From NCBI GenBank assembly GCA_937934685.1, contig CALGYU010000048.1:1-38783 (forward strand): DNA of 38,783 nt, in the 5' to 3' direction. The number at the start of each line of letters is the position of its first letter. Positions within the stretch are counted from its first letter, which is position 1. The position numbers were made by a program, and so were the translations under genes. Of the stretch, positions 17,462 to 25,082 are shown piece after piece. The notes under the pieces were generated by a model. That model ran no database searches, had not been told where the DNA came from, and was given only the letters and a program-made list of their open reading frames with translations. Source of the stretch: an uncultured Acholeplasma sp. GTDB lineage: Bacteria; Bacillota_I; Bacilli_A; Acholeplasmatales; Acholeplasmataceae.

Positions 17462-17490
17462 TTTACAAAATAAAAATCCTATGATAAGAT
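17462..17490 (+). promoter_or_regulatory. Promoter of candidate small RNA
   Basis: TTTACA (17462-17467) and TAAGAT (17485-17490) are 17 bases apart, with TGA before the -10 as an extended element. There is no ribosome site and no long gene between it and the terminator at 17571. Confidence 0.5.
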
Positions 17491-17496
17491 ATGAGC

Positions 17497-17612
17497 GCAT
17501 CCCAAAATGGATGCTACTTATCCCCTAATTACTGTATACATGAAAGTGTATACAAAATCCCCTTTGATTTGGTCTTCTAGAAAAATGCTAGAAGACCTTT
17601 TCTTTGTTTTTT
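17497..17612 (+). ncRNA. Candidate C-rich small RNA (or tpx leader)
   Basis: This 5'-mapped guess starts about seven bases after the -10 and ends at the terminator. Predicted hairpins are GCATCC/GGATGC (17497-17502 with 17509-17514) and TGTATAC/GTATACA (17533-17539 with 17548-17554), then the terminator stem. The motif TCCCCT occurs twice in likely single-stranded segments (17521-17526 and 17558-17563), flanking the second hairpin. Unpaired UCCC motifs in Firmicute small RNAs can pair with Shine-Dalgarno sequences. It does not match any RNA class I know. It could instead be an attenuated leader for tpx, although a second -10 lies after the terminator. Confidence 0.45.
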
Positions 17613-17614
17613 TT
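17571..17614 (+). terminator. Strong intrinsic terminator between topA and tpx
   Basis: GGTCTTCTAG (17571-17580) pairs perfectly with CTAGAAGACC (17588-17597) around a 7-base loop, and a long T-rich run follows to 17614. Confidence 0.9.
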
Positions 17615-17632
17615 GGTATAATAAGATATAAT
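17605..17632 (+). promoter_or_regulatory. Probable tpx promoter
   Basis: TATAAT occurs at 17617-17622 and again at 17627-17632. A weak -35, TTGTTT (17605-17610), is 16 bases before the second copy, inside the T run of the terminator. tpx starts at 17667. Confidence 0.45.
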
Positions 17633-17666
17633 ATAAGATGTAATAAATAAAAAGGATGGATAAAAT

Positions 17667-18167
17667 ATGAAGACTTTTAAAGGGAAACCAATACATGTAT
17701 TAGGTCAAGTAAGAAACATAGGTGATGTTGCACCAGATTTTACAGCCTTAAACCAAGACTTAGAGCCAGTTTCTTTATCAGAGTACAGTGAGAAATATGT
17801 TGTACTAAATAGCGTACCTTCATTAGATACATCAGTTTGTGATTTACAAACCAGAACCATCATTCAAGAATTAGCAGGAAAAGAAAATACGTTGGTACTA
17901 ACTTTAAGCAATGATTTACCCTTTGCTCAAAAAAGATGGTGCGCAAACGCTGGACTTCCAAACGCTATTACCTTAAGTGATTATAAAGATTTAGATTTTG
18001 CTAATAAATATGGCCTACTAATTGAAGAAATGAGATTATTAGGAAGAGCAGTCTTTGTCTTAAATCAAAAAAGAGAAATCGTATATTTAGAATATTTAGA
18101 TGAAATGGGTAAACATCCTAACTATGATGCTTTACTAGAATTTGTTAGAAATTTACCGGAAGTATAA
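17667..18167 (+). CDS. tpx: Thiol peroxidase Tpx
   Basis: Tpx is an atypical two-cysteine peroxiredoxin that reduces hydrogen and organic peroxides using thioredoxin. The 166-residue protein has the peroxidatic Cys58 in PSLDTSVCDLQTR and the resolving Cys92 in RWCANAGLPNA. The spacing is close to that of other Tpx proteins. AAAGGATGG precedes the ATG. It is a single-gene unit between two terminators, and its own terminator overlaps the stop codon. Confidence 0.96.
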   Translation: MKTFKGKPIHVLGQVRNIGDVAPDFTALNQDLEPVSLSEYSEKYVVLNSVPSLDTSVCDLQTRTIIQELAGKENTLVLTLSNDLPFAQKRWCANAGLPNAITLSDYKDLDFANKYGLLIEEMRLLGRAVFVLNQKREIVYLEYLDEMGKHPNYDALLEFVRNLPEV

Positions 18168-18183
18168 TCGTCCGGTTTTTTTT
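18155..18183 (+). terminator. Intrinsic terminator overlapping the tpx stop codon
   Basis: ACCGGA (18155-18160) pairs with TCCGGT (18171-18176), followed by seven T. The 5' arm is within the last codons of tpx. Confidence 0.8.
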
Positions 18184-18224
18184 ATTTTAAGGATTCAATA
18201 TAACTTTATTAAATAAGGTATAAA

Positions 18225-18233
18225 TGATATAAT
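18225..18233 (+). promoter_or_regulatory. Extended -10 promoter of the ftsY-ylxM-ffh operon
   Basis: TGATATAAT at 18225-18233 is a perfect TATAAT with a TGn extension. TTTATT at 18205-18210 is a poor -35 at 17-base spacing. ftsY starts 23 bases further on. Confidence 0.55.
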
Positions 18234-18256
18234 AGTTTAGAAAATGGAGTGATATC

Positions 18257-19213
18257 ATGAGTTTCTTTCATAAATTATTTAAAAGAAAAAAGAAAAATGA
18301 AAAATATGAATTAGGTTTACATAAAGCAAAAGAAAGTTTTGATAACTTAAAAAAATTACTAGAAGAATCAAATGAGATTGATGAAGATCTATATGAAGCA
18401 CTAGAAGATTTATTCATTCAAGCGGATATTGGTGTAGAAACAGTCATTTATTTTGTCAATGAAATTAGAAACGAAGCTTCTGACAAAAAAATCACTAACC
18501 CTATAGACTTATCAGAACTCATTGTTGATAAAATGTTTGAAATCTATTTAAAAGGGGAATTTGTAGATACCACTTTAAGATACGATGAAAAAGAATTAAA
18601 CGTTTACTTATTTGTAGGCGTCAACGGTGTAGGAAAAACCACGAGTATTGGTAAACTAGCGCAACAGTTAAAACAAGAAGGTAAAAAAGTTATGCTTGTT
18701 GCAGGAGACACCTTCAGAGCAGGAGCTATTGAACAACTCATAGAATGGGGAAAACGAAGTAACACCTACGTTTATCATAAAGAAGCAATGACAGATCCGT
18801 CTAGTGTTATTTTTGATGCCTTAAAAATAGCGCAAGATGAAAAATATGATGTTGTACTATGTGATACAGCTGGTAGATTACAAAATAAGGTCAACTTAAT
18901 GAATGAACTTGGAAAAATGAAAAGAGTTATTCAAAAAGTATTACCAAACGCCCCACAAGAAACACTTTTAGTCATAGATGCTACAACTGGACAAAACGGT
19001 ATGACACAAGCATCGGTATTTAACGAAGTCACCGATGTTTCAGGCATTATTTTAACCAAATTAGATGGCACCTCAAAAGGTGGAATTGTGTTAGCCATTA
19101 GACATTTATACGGATTACCAATTAAATATGTAGGATTAGGCGAAAAAATAGAAGACTTAGTACCTTTTGATATAGAAGAATACATCTACGGATTATTTAA
19201 GGGGTTCTTTTAA
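18257..19213 (+). CDS. ftsY: Signal recognition particle receptor FtsY
   Basis: FtsY is the membrane-associated GTPase that receives ribosome-SRP complexes. The 318-residue protein is essentially the NG core: a short basic N-terminal stretch (KLFKRKKKNEKYE), the helical N domain, the P-loop GVNGVGKT (121-128), DTAGRLQNK, and TKLDGTSKGG. The long acidic A domain of E. coli FtsY is absent, so membrane binding likely uses the basic amphipathic N-terminus. ATGGAGTG precedes the ATG. The last base of its TAA is the first base of ylxM. Confidence 0.96.
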   Translation: MSFFHKLFKRKKKNEKYELGLHKAKESFDNLKKLLEESNEIDEDLYEALEDLFIQADIGVETVIYFVNEIRNEASDKKITNPIDLSELIVDKMFEIYLKGEFVDTTLRYDEKELNVYLFVGVNGVGKTTSIGKLAQQLKQEGKKVMLVAGDTFRAGAIEQLIEWGKRSNTYVYHKEAMTDPSSVIFDALKIAQDEKYDVVLCDTAGRLQNKVNLMNELGKMKRVIQKVLPNAPQETLLVIDATTGQNGMTQASVFNEVTDVSGIILTKLDGTSKGGIVLAIRHLYGLPIKYVGLGEKIEDLVPFDIEEYIYGLFKGFF

Positions 19214-19530
19214 TGGAAGCACTAGAAAAAACCGAAAAACTCAATCAACTATTTGAGTTATATCAAGACTTATTAACCGAAAAACAAAAAGAATACTACC
19301 AACTCTATTATTATGAAGATTATTCCCTACAAGAAATAGCAACGACTTTATCTATTAGTAGAAATGCTGTCTATGATCAACTAAACAAAGTGGAACAACA
19401 CTTATTAAACTATGAACAAATATTAAAATTAAACGAAAAGAAAATATTAAGACTCACTTATTTGAATCAATATGAACATACAAAAGACGAGAAATATTTA
19501 AAAATGTTAAGAAAGATGGATGAATCATAA
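19213..19530 (+). CDS. ylxM: YlxM/p13-like helix-turn-helix protein (UPF0122)
   Basis: The 105-residue protein has a sigma-70 region-4-like helix-turn-helix (YSLQEIATTLSISRNAVYDQL). It lies between ftsY and ffh, the usual place of ylxM. The homologue has been implicated in SRP function in streptococci. It overlaps both neighbours by a single base (TAATG), so the three genes are tightly coupled. Confidence 0.9.
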   Translation: MEALEKTEKLNQLFELYQDLLTEKQKEYYQLYYYEDYSLQEIATTLSISRNAVYDQLNKVEQHLLNYEQILKLNEKKILRLTYLNQYEHTKDEKYLKMLRKMDES

Positions 19531-20936
19531 TGTCAAACAGTTTAAGCGATAGACTACAAATGTCTATGCGACGTATTACAGGTCGCGGCAAATTAGATGA
19601 AAAAGATATAGAAGAAATGATGCGAGAAGTACGTCTATCTTTATTAGAAGCTGACGTTAACTTTAAAGTTGTTAGATCATTTACCCAAAATGTTAAAGAA
19701 CAAGCCTTAGGAGAAAAAATTCTTAAAGGATTGAATCCTGGACAACAAGTTGTAAAAGTCGTACACGAAGAACTTAAACGCGTCATGGGAAATGAAACAG
19801 AAGATATTAGATTTAAAATCAACGGTATCACAACCATCATGACCATTGGTTTACAAGGTAGTGGTAAAACCACAGCTATTGGTAAACTAGCAGTTTGGAT
19901 TAGAAAAAAAGAAAAGAAAAAAGTCTTACTTATTGCTGCTGATGTCTACAGACCAGCTGCGATTGCTCAGCTACAAACCATTGGTAAACAAATAGACATA
20001 GAAGTTTACCAAGAAGGATTAATTGATGCAAGAACTATTGTTAAAAATGGATTGAAATACGCAAAAGAACACAAATTTGATGTTGTCATCATAGATACAG
20101 CAGGTCGTTTAACCATCGATGAAGAAATGATGCAAGAACTTAAAGATGTTAAAGAAATTGCAGCACCAGACGAAATCTTATTAACCGTAGATGCGATGAT
20201 GGGACAAGAAGCTGCTAACATAGCAAAATCCTTCCATGATCAAATTGGAGCAACAGGTGCTATCCTAACAAAAATGGACGGGGACACCAGAGGTGGAGCA
20301 GCATTATCCATTAGAGAAATTTCTCAAATTCCAATCAAGTTTTCTTCCTCAGGAGAAAAAATGGACAGTTTAGAAGCCTTCCATCCAGAAAGAATGGCAT
20401 CACGTATTTTAGGTATGGGAGACGTCTTAACTTTAATTGAACAAGTCACTGAAAACATTGATGAAGATGAAGCTAAAAATTTAATGGACAAAATGATGTC
20501 TGATGATTTTAACTATAATGACTTACTAAAGCAATTTAAGATGATTAAACGCATGGGATCAATTAGTAAAATGCTAGGATTTATTCCTGGATTAGGATCC
20601 AAACTAAAAGAAGCTAGATCACAAATTGATGATAAACAATTTGATAAAATGGCGGTTTTAATTCACAGTATGACAGAAGAGGAAAGAAAAAATCCTAAAC
20701 TCATCGACCAAAGCAGTAAACGAAGAGAAAGAATCTCAAAAGGTTCAGGCATGCAAGTTGCGGATGTCAATAGACTAAGAGAAGCTTTAGCAACACAAAA
20801 GAAAATGGTTAAAACAATGGCAAACATGGATGAAAAAGACTTAGATAAACTACAAAAAGATCCATCTGCCCTCATGAAAAATACGCCACAAGCCAAAAAA
20901 GGCAAAGGCAAAGGTAAAGGCAACTTTAGATATTAA
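19530..20936 (+). CDS. ffh: Signal recognition particle protein Ffh
   Basis: Ffh is the SRP54 GTPase that binds signal sequences and 4.5S RNA and docks with FtsY. The 468-residue protein has the N domain, the P-loop GLQGSGKT (107-114), DTAGRL, TKMDGDTRGG, and a methionine-rich M domain from about residue 300. The tail is basic and glycine-rich (KKGKGKGKGN). The start is at the overlapping TAATG with ylxM. An intrinsic terminator follows. The SRP RNA gene was not found in this window. Confidence 0.97.
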   Translation: MSNSLSDRLQMSMRRITGRGKLDEKDIEEMMREVRLSLLEADVNFKVVRSFTQNVKEQALGEKILKGLNPGQQVVKVVHEELKRVMGNETEDIRFKINGITTIMTIGLQGSGKTTAIGKLAVWIRKKEKKKVLLIAADVYRPAAIAQLQTIGKQIDIEVYQEGLIDARTIVKNGLKYAKEHKFDVVIIDTAGRLTIDEEMMQELKDVKEIAAPDEILLTVDAMMGQEAANIAKSFHDQIGATGAILTKMDGDTRGGAALSIREISQIPIKFSSSGEKMDSLEAFHPERMASRILGMGDVLTLIEQVTENIDEDEAKNLMDKMMSDDFNYNDLLKQFKMIKRMGSISKMLGFIPGLGSKLKEARSQIDDKQFDKMAVLIHSMTEEERKNPKLIDQSSKRRERISKGSGMQVADVNRLREALATQKKMVKTMANMDEKDLDKLQKDPSALMKNTPQAKKGKGKGKGNFRY

Positions 20937-20942
20937 TTTTAC

Positions 20943-20978
20943 AAACCTCGTAAATAAAAATTTCGAGGTTTTATTTTT
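20943..20978 (+). terminator. Intrinsic terminator after ffh
   Basis: AAACCTCG (20943-20950) pairs with CGAGGTTT (20964-20971), with additional AAAT/ATTT pairing inside the loop and a T-rich run after. Confidence 0.85.
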
Positions 20979-20983
20979 ACGAA

Positions 20984-21006
20984 TTATCCACATATATTGT
21001 GGGTAA
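20984..21006 (+). promoter_or_regulatory. Inverted pair of DnaA boxes upstream of polA
   Basis: TTATCCACA (20984-20992) is a perfect consensus DnaA box. After a 5-base spacer (TATAT), TGTGGGTAA (20998-21006) is its inverted copy with one mismatch. The pair ends 19 bases before the polA -10. Binding by DnaA and its effect on polA are inference. Confidence 0.6.
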
Positions 21007-21022
21007 AAAGTAATGATTTTCA

Positions 21023-21031
21023 TGCTACAAT
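21023..21031 (+). promoter_or_regulatory. Extended -10 promoter of polA
   Basis: TGCTACAAT at 21023-21031 is an extended -10 with no obvious -35, which may indicate dependence on an activator. The start codon is at 21057 after AAGGAGG. Confidence 0.5.
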
Positions 21032-21056
21032 AAAGATAGAGTCAAGGAGGAAAACA

Positions 21057-23693
21057 ATGAAACATTTAACTTTAGTTGACGGGAACTCAGTTTTATTTAG
21101 AGCCTATTATGCAACTGCATATCCAGGAGCCACTTTAATGCAAAGTAGCAAAGGCGTTTACACAAATGCCGTTTTTGCATTTATTAACATGATGGAAAAA
21201 ATCAAAGAACAAACCAACCACCACATCTTGGTTGCTTTTGATACAGCCCATCCAACCAAAAGACACGAACAATACAAAGAGTACAAAGCAGGAAGAGCAG
21301 CCATGCCAGAAGAATTGGCCCAGCAAATCCCTTTGGTCAAACAATATTTAACATTAAGAGGCTTTAACCAACACGAACAAATCGGATATGAAGCCGATGA
21401 TATCATTGGTACTTTAGCTAAACAAGCCAGTGAAAATAATATTTTAGTAGATATATTTTCAAGTGATAAAGACTTATTGCAACTAGTAGATGATAAGATT
21501 ACAGTTAACTTATTAAAAAAAGGAATGAAAGAAATAGATGTTTTCACCCCACAAAGCCTATTTGAAACCTATGAACTAACTCATCATCAAATGATAGATT
21601 TAAAAGCTTTGATGGGAGACCCATCAGATAATATTCCAGGAATTCCAGGCGTAGGTGAAAAAACTGCGACAAAACTCCTTAAAGAATATGAAACTTTAGA
21701 AAATATTTTAAAAGATAAGGAAAACATCAAAGGAAAACTAGGTGAAAAAATTAGAGAAAACGAATCTTTAGCTCTATTAAGCAAAGAACTTGTTACTATC
21801 AACACCTCATCTCCAATTCCGCTGACATATGAAGATACTGAAATTAAAGAAGTGGATTTAACAGATTTCATCGAATATTTAAAAGAACTAGAACTTAAAC
21901 AACTAGTCGTAAGATATTCTGAAAATCATCAACCAAAGCACAACACCAAATTTACTTATCAAGTCATTGATACACATGAACAATTAGATCAACTCATCTT
22001 TAATCACTCAATGCCTTTAGCCATTCATTTTGAATTTAGCGAAGAAAACTATCACAAATCAGATCTATGGGGGATTGGTTTATCTAACGGCATGAACCAT
22101 TATTTCATCGATCCTAAAATAGCATTAGAAAATACTACTTTTCTTAATTACTTAAAAAATAAAGCCATTGAAAAATATACATACGACTATAAAGCAATCA
22201 AAGTCTTTTTAATGTGGAGAAATAAAAAAATAAACAACATTTCCTTTGATTTACTTTTAGCAGCATACATCATTAAATCATCTATCGGTAAGGAAGATTT
22301 TACCACCACCGTTCAACTATTTAATGAAACCAATATCCTATATGATGAACAAGTTTATGGCAAAGGCGTTAAAAAAGGACTGCCGGAAAATAAAGAACTC
22401 TACCAAAGCCATATAGCCAACAAAGCAAACATCATCTATGCACTAAAAGATGAAATGCTAGAAACCATCAAACAACAAAATCAATTACCATTATTAAATG
22501 ATATTGAAATTCCATTAACAGAAGTACTGGCAAAAATGGAATTTGAAGGACTTTTAGTTGATCAAGCAGAATTAAACCAACAAAAAGAAGGATTAGAAAA
22601 AAGAATCTTAGAATTAGAAAAACAAATATATCAACATGCTGGTGAAACCTTTAACATCGCAAGCCCTAAACAATTAGGGGATATTTTATTTGAAAAACTA
22701 AACTTACCACACGGCAGAAAACTTAAAACAGGGTACTCAACTAATGTAGAGGTACTAAACAGCTTAAAAGACGCTCATCCAATCATTCCTTTTATTATGG
22801 ATTATCGTCAACTAACCAAACTATATTCCACTTATATCATAGGAATCGAGCAATCTTTATTTGAAGATGGAAAAGTTCATACCATCTTAAAACAAGCCTT
22901 AACCACAACAGGTAGACTTTCTTCAATTGAACCTAATTTACAAAATATTCCGATTAGAACAGAAGAAGGAAGAAAAATCAGAAAAATATTTAAAGCAAAA
23001 GAAGGTTCATACCTACTAGGTGCTGACTACTCACAAATCGAATTAAGAGTTTTAGCCCATATGGCTGATGTAAAAAATCTAAAAGAAGCCTTCTTAAAAC
23101 AAGAAGATATTCACAAAAGTACCGCCCAAAAAGTATTTCATGTTGAAAACGTAGATTCTGAACAAAGAAGACAAGCAAAAGCAGTTAACTTTGGTATTAT
23201 CTATGGTATCGGGGCCTGGAGTTTATCAGAAGATATTAACGTAAGCCCAGCAGAAGCTCAAAAATTCATCGATAGATATTTAGAAGTCTATCCAGAAATT
23301 AAAAACTACATGGAAGAGATTGTTGCGTTTGCAGAGAAAAACGAATATGTAGAAACTATTTTAAATCGAAGAAGATACATTCCAGAAATCCACTCAAAAG
23401 TTTATGCGCAAAGAGAATTTGGTAAAAGAACAGCTTTAAACGCGCCAATTCAAGGAAGTGCAGCGGATATCATTAAAATAGCGATGGTCAAACTTTACCA
23501 ATATTTAAAAGACAATCAAAAAGAATCAAAAATCATTTTACAGGTTCATGACGAACTTATCTTACAAGTACCTGAAAATGAATTAGAAGAAATGAAAGTG
23601 ATCGTTCCAAAAATTATGAAAGAAGCCTATCAAATGAGTGTTTCATTAGAAACATCTTGTGATATTGGTTCAAATTGGTACGAATTAAATTAG
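21057..23693 (+). CDS. polA: DNA polymerase I
   Basis: PolA fills gaps and removes RNA primers in replication and repair. The 878-residue protein has the N-terminal 5' nuclease (LVDGNSVLFRAYYAT, EADDIIGTL, SSDKDLLQLV) and the polymerase motifs A (Asp657 in GADYSQIELR), B (RRQAKAVNFGIIYG) and C (Asp832 in QVHDELILQ). The 3'-5' exonuclease region keeps its length but lacks the catalytic acids: DxE is replaced by HFEFSEEN and the later motifs are absent. Proofreading is therefore not expected, as in Bacillus. ATG 21057 is chosen because AAGGAGG precedes it; an upstream in-frame start would lie before the promoter. It starts the polA-mutM-coaE-dnaB-dnaI run. Confidence 0.97.
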   Translation: MKHLTLVDGNSVLFRAYYATAYPGATLMQSSKGVYTNAVFAFINMMEKIKEQTNHHILVAFDTAHPTKRHEQYKEYKAGRAAMPEELAQQIPLVKQYLTLRGFNQHEQIGYEADDIIGTLAKQASENNILVDIFSSDKDLLQLVDDKITVNLLKKGMKEIDVFTPQSLFETYELTHHQMIDLKALMGDPSDNIPGIPGVGEKTATKLLKEYETLENILKDKENIKGKLGEKIRENESLALLSKELVTINTSSPIPLTYEDTEIKEVDLTDFIEYLKELELKQLVVRYSENHQPKHNTKFTYQVIDTHEQLDQLIFNHSMPLAIHFEFSEENYHKSDLWGIGLSNGMNHYFIDPKIALENTTFLNYLKNKAIEKYTYDYKAIKVFLMWRNKKINNISFDLLLAAYIIKSSIGKEDFTTTVQLFNETNILYDEQVYGKGVKKGLPENKELYQSHIANKANIIYALKDEMLETIKQQNQLPLLNDIEIPLTEVLAKMEFEGLLVDQAELNQQKEGLEKRILELEKQIYQHAGETFNIASPKQLGDILFEKLNLPHGRKLKTGYSTNVEVLNSLKDAHPIIPFIMDYRQLTKLYSTYIIGIEQSLFEDGKVHTILKQALTTTGRLSSIEPNLQNIPIRTEEGRKIRKIFKAKEGSYLLGADYSQIELRVLAHMADVKNLKEAFLKQEDIHKSTAQKVFHVENVDSEQRRQAKAVNFGIIYGIGAWSLSEDINVSPAEAQKFIDRYLEVYPEIKNYMEEIVAFAEKNEYVETILNRRRYIPEIHSKVYAQREFGKRTALNAPIQGSAADIIKIAMVKLYQYLKDNQKESKIILQVHDELILQVPENELEEMKVIVPKIMKEAYQMSVSLETSCDIGSNWYELN

Positions 23694-23701
23694 GTGATGA
23701 T

Positions 23702-24511
23702 ATGCCAGAATTACCAGAGGTTGAAGTCGTTGTACAAACACTTAAAAAACAAATTTTAAATGATGAAATTAAAGCAGTCCACGTTTACTATGAACCAATT
23801 GTCTACCATGACCCGAAGTTTAAAAAACTAACAGGACTTAAAATAACAGATATCACTAGAAAAGGGAAATATCTTATTTTTCATCTGACCAATGATGTCA
23901 TCGTAGTTGGTCATCTTCGCATGGAAGGAAAATTCTACATAAAAAACCAAGAAGACCCGATAGAAAAACACGAACACTTTTCATGGGAATTAAAAAGCGG
24001 ACGCTCTGTTAGATATCAAGATTTTAGAAAATTCGGAAGATTTTCAGTTCATGATAAAAACACATACTTAACAGAAAAACCGCTCAATAAACTAGCACCT
24101 GATCCTATAGACATCAACTTTCAAATCTTTTACCAAAAACTAAAAACAAGAAAAATACCCATAAAAAATGCCTTACTTGATCAAACCATCATTGCAGGTC
24201 TAGGCAATATTTATGTTAATGAAGTCTTATTTCTATCTAAAATACATCCAACCAAAAGCGCTCAATTAATAACAGAAAAGCAAGCACAAGAAATCTTACA
24301 AAATAGCATTATCACGCTTGATAAAGCAATTGCTTCAGGCGGAACAACAATCAGCAGCTATGAATCAAGCTTGGGTGTTCATGGTAGATTCCAACTAGAA
24401 CTAAATGTTCATGGAAAAAAAGACTTACCGTGTCCTGTTTGTCAGACCATCATCACAAAAATAAAGGTTGGAGGTAGAGGAACTTATGTGTGCGAAAATT
24501 GCCAAAAATAA
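23702..24511 (+). CDS. mutM: Formamidopyrimidine-DNA glycosylase
   Basis: MutM (Fpg) excises 8-oxoguanine and nicks the resulting abasic site. The 269-residue protein begins MPELPEVEVV. The proline after the initiator Met is the catalytic nucleophile, which fixes the start at 23702. It also has a Lys in HLRMEGK, an H2TH region (GLGNIYVNEVLF) and a C-terminal zinc finger (CPVC, then CENC). AGGTGATG precedes the ATG, eight bases after polA. It overlaps coaE by 26 bases. Confidence 0.96.
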   Translation: MPELPEVEVVVQTLKKQILNDEIKAVHVYYEPIVYHDPKFKKLTGLKITDITRKGKYLIFHLTNDVIVVGHLRMEGKFYIKNQEDPIEKHEHFSWELKSGRSVRYQDFRKFGRFSVHDKNTYLTEKPLNKLAPDPIDINFQIFYQKLKTRKIPIKNALLDQTIIAGLGNIYVNEVLFLSKIHPTKSAQLITEKQAQEILQNSIITLDKAIASGGTTISSYESSLGVHGRFQLELNVHGKKDLPCPVCQTIITKIKVGGRGTYVCENCQK

Positions 24512-25079
24512 GTTAATAGGACTAACTGGAAGTATTGCTACTGGAAAAACAACCGCCGCAAACTACCTCATTAAAAAAGGATATAAAGTCATTGATAGCG
24601 ATCAAATCGTTGCTCAACTATTAACAACACCCGAAATCATCAAAGACTTAGAAAAATTTCATGTCATAGATGATGAAAACAAAGTTGACAAACAAAAGAT
24701 GGCTAAACTTTTATTTACCAATGATAAAATCAGACTAGAAATCAATCAAATCATCCATCCTAAAGTATTTAAAGAAATAGAAACACAAATTAAAAACATA
24801 AAAACCAAACAACCTATCTTCATTGATATGCCTCTTTTAATAGAAACAGGCTACTATCAAAAAGTAGATGATGTTCTTCTCATATATACAACTATAAAAA
24901 CACAAACAGAAAGATTGATGAAAAGAAATCATCTAACCAAAGCGGAAGCTAAAAGAAGAATAGCAACTCAAATATCAATTAATGAAAAGAAAAAATATGC
25001 AACGCATATTATAGATAACAATCAAGGTCTAGAAGAACTCTATAAGCAAATAGATCAATATCTTAAGTCGGTGGTGTAA
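24486..25079 (+). CDS. coaE: Dephospho-CoA kinase
   Basis: CoaE phosphorylates dephospho-CoA, the last step of coenzyme A synthesis. The 197-residue protein has the P-loop GSIATGKT (15-22), DSDQIV, HPKVF and DMPLLIETGY, all typical of the family. The ATG at 24486, with AGAGGA upstream, is preferred over an earlier in-frame start at 24468. It lies inside the end of mutM, so the two are co-translated, matching the mutM-coaE order in Bacillus. Confidence 0.93.
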   Translation: MCAKIAKNKLIGLTGSIATGKTTAANYLIKKGYKVIDSDQIVAQLLTTPEIIKDLEKFHVIDDENKVDKQKMAKLLFTNDKIRLEINQIIHPKVFKEIETQIKNIKTKQPIFIDMPLLIETGYYQKVDDVLLIYTTIKTQTERLMKRNHLTKAEAKRRIATQISINEKKKYATHIIDNNQGLEELYKQIDQYLKSVV

Positions 25080-25082
25080 GAA

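Noticed and set aside
17491..17580. A 29-codon ORF overlapping the candidate small RNA
   Set aside because: It has no ribosome site, its ATG lies upstream of the expected transcript start, and its stop is inside the terminator stem.
20984..21006. The DnaA-box pair as a replication origin
   Set aside because: There are only two boxes, no visible AT-rich 13-mer cluster, and no dnaA or dnaN gene in the window. A promoter site is more likely.
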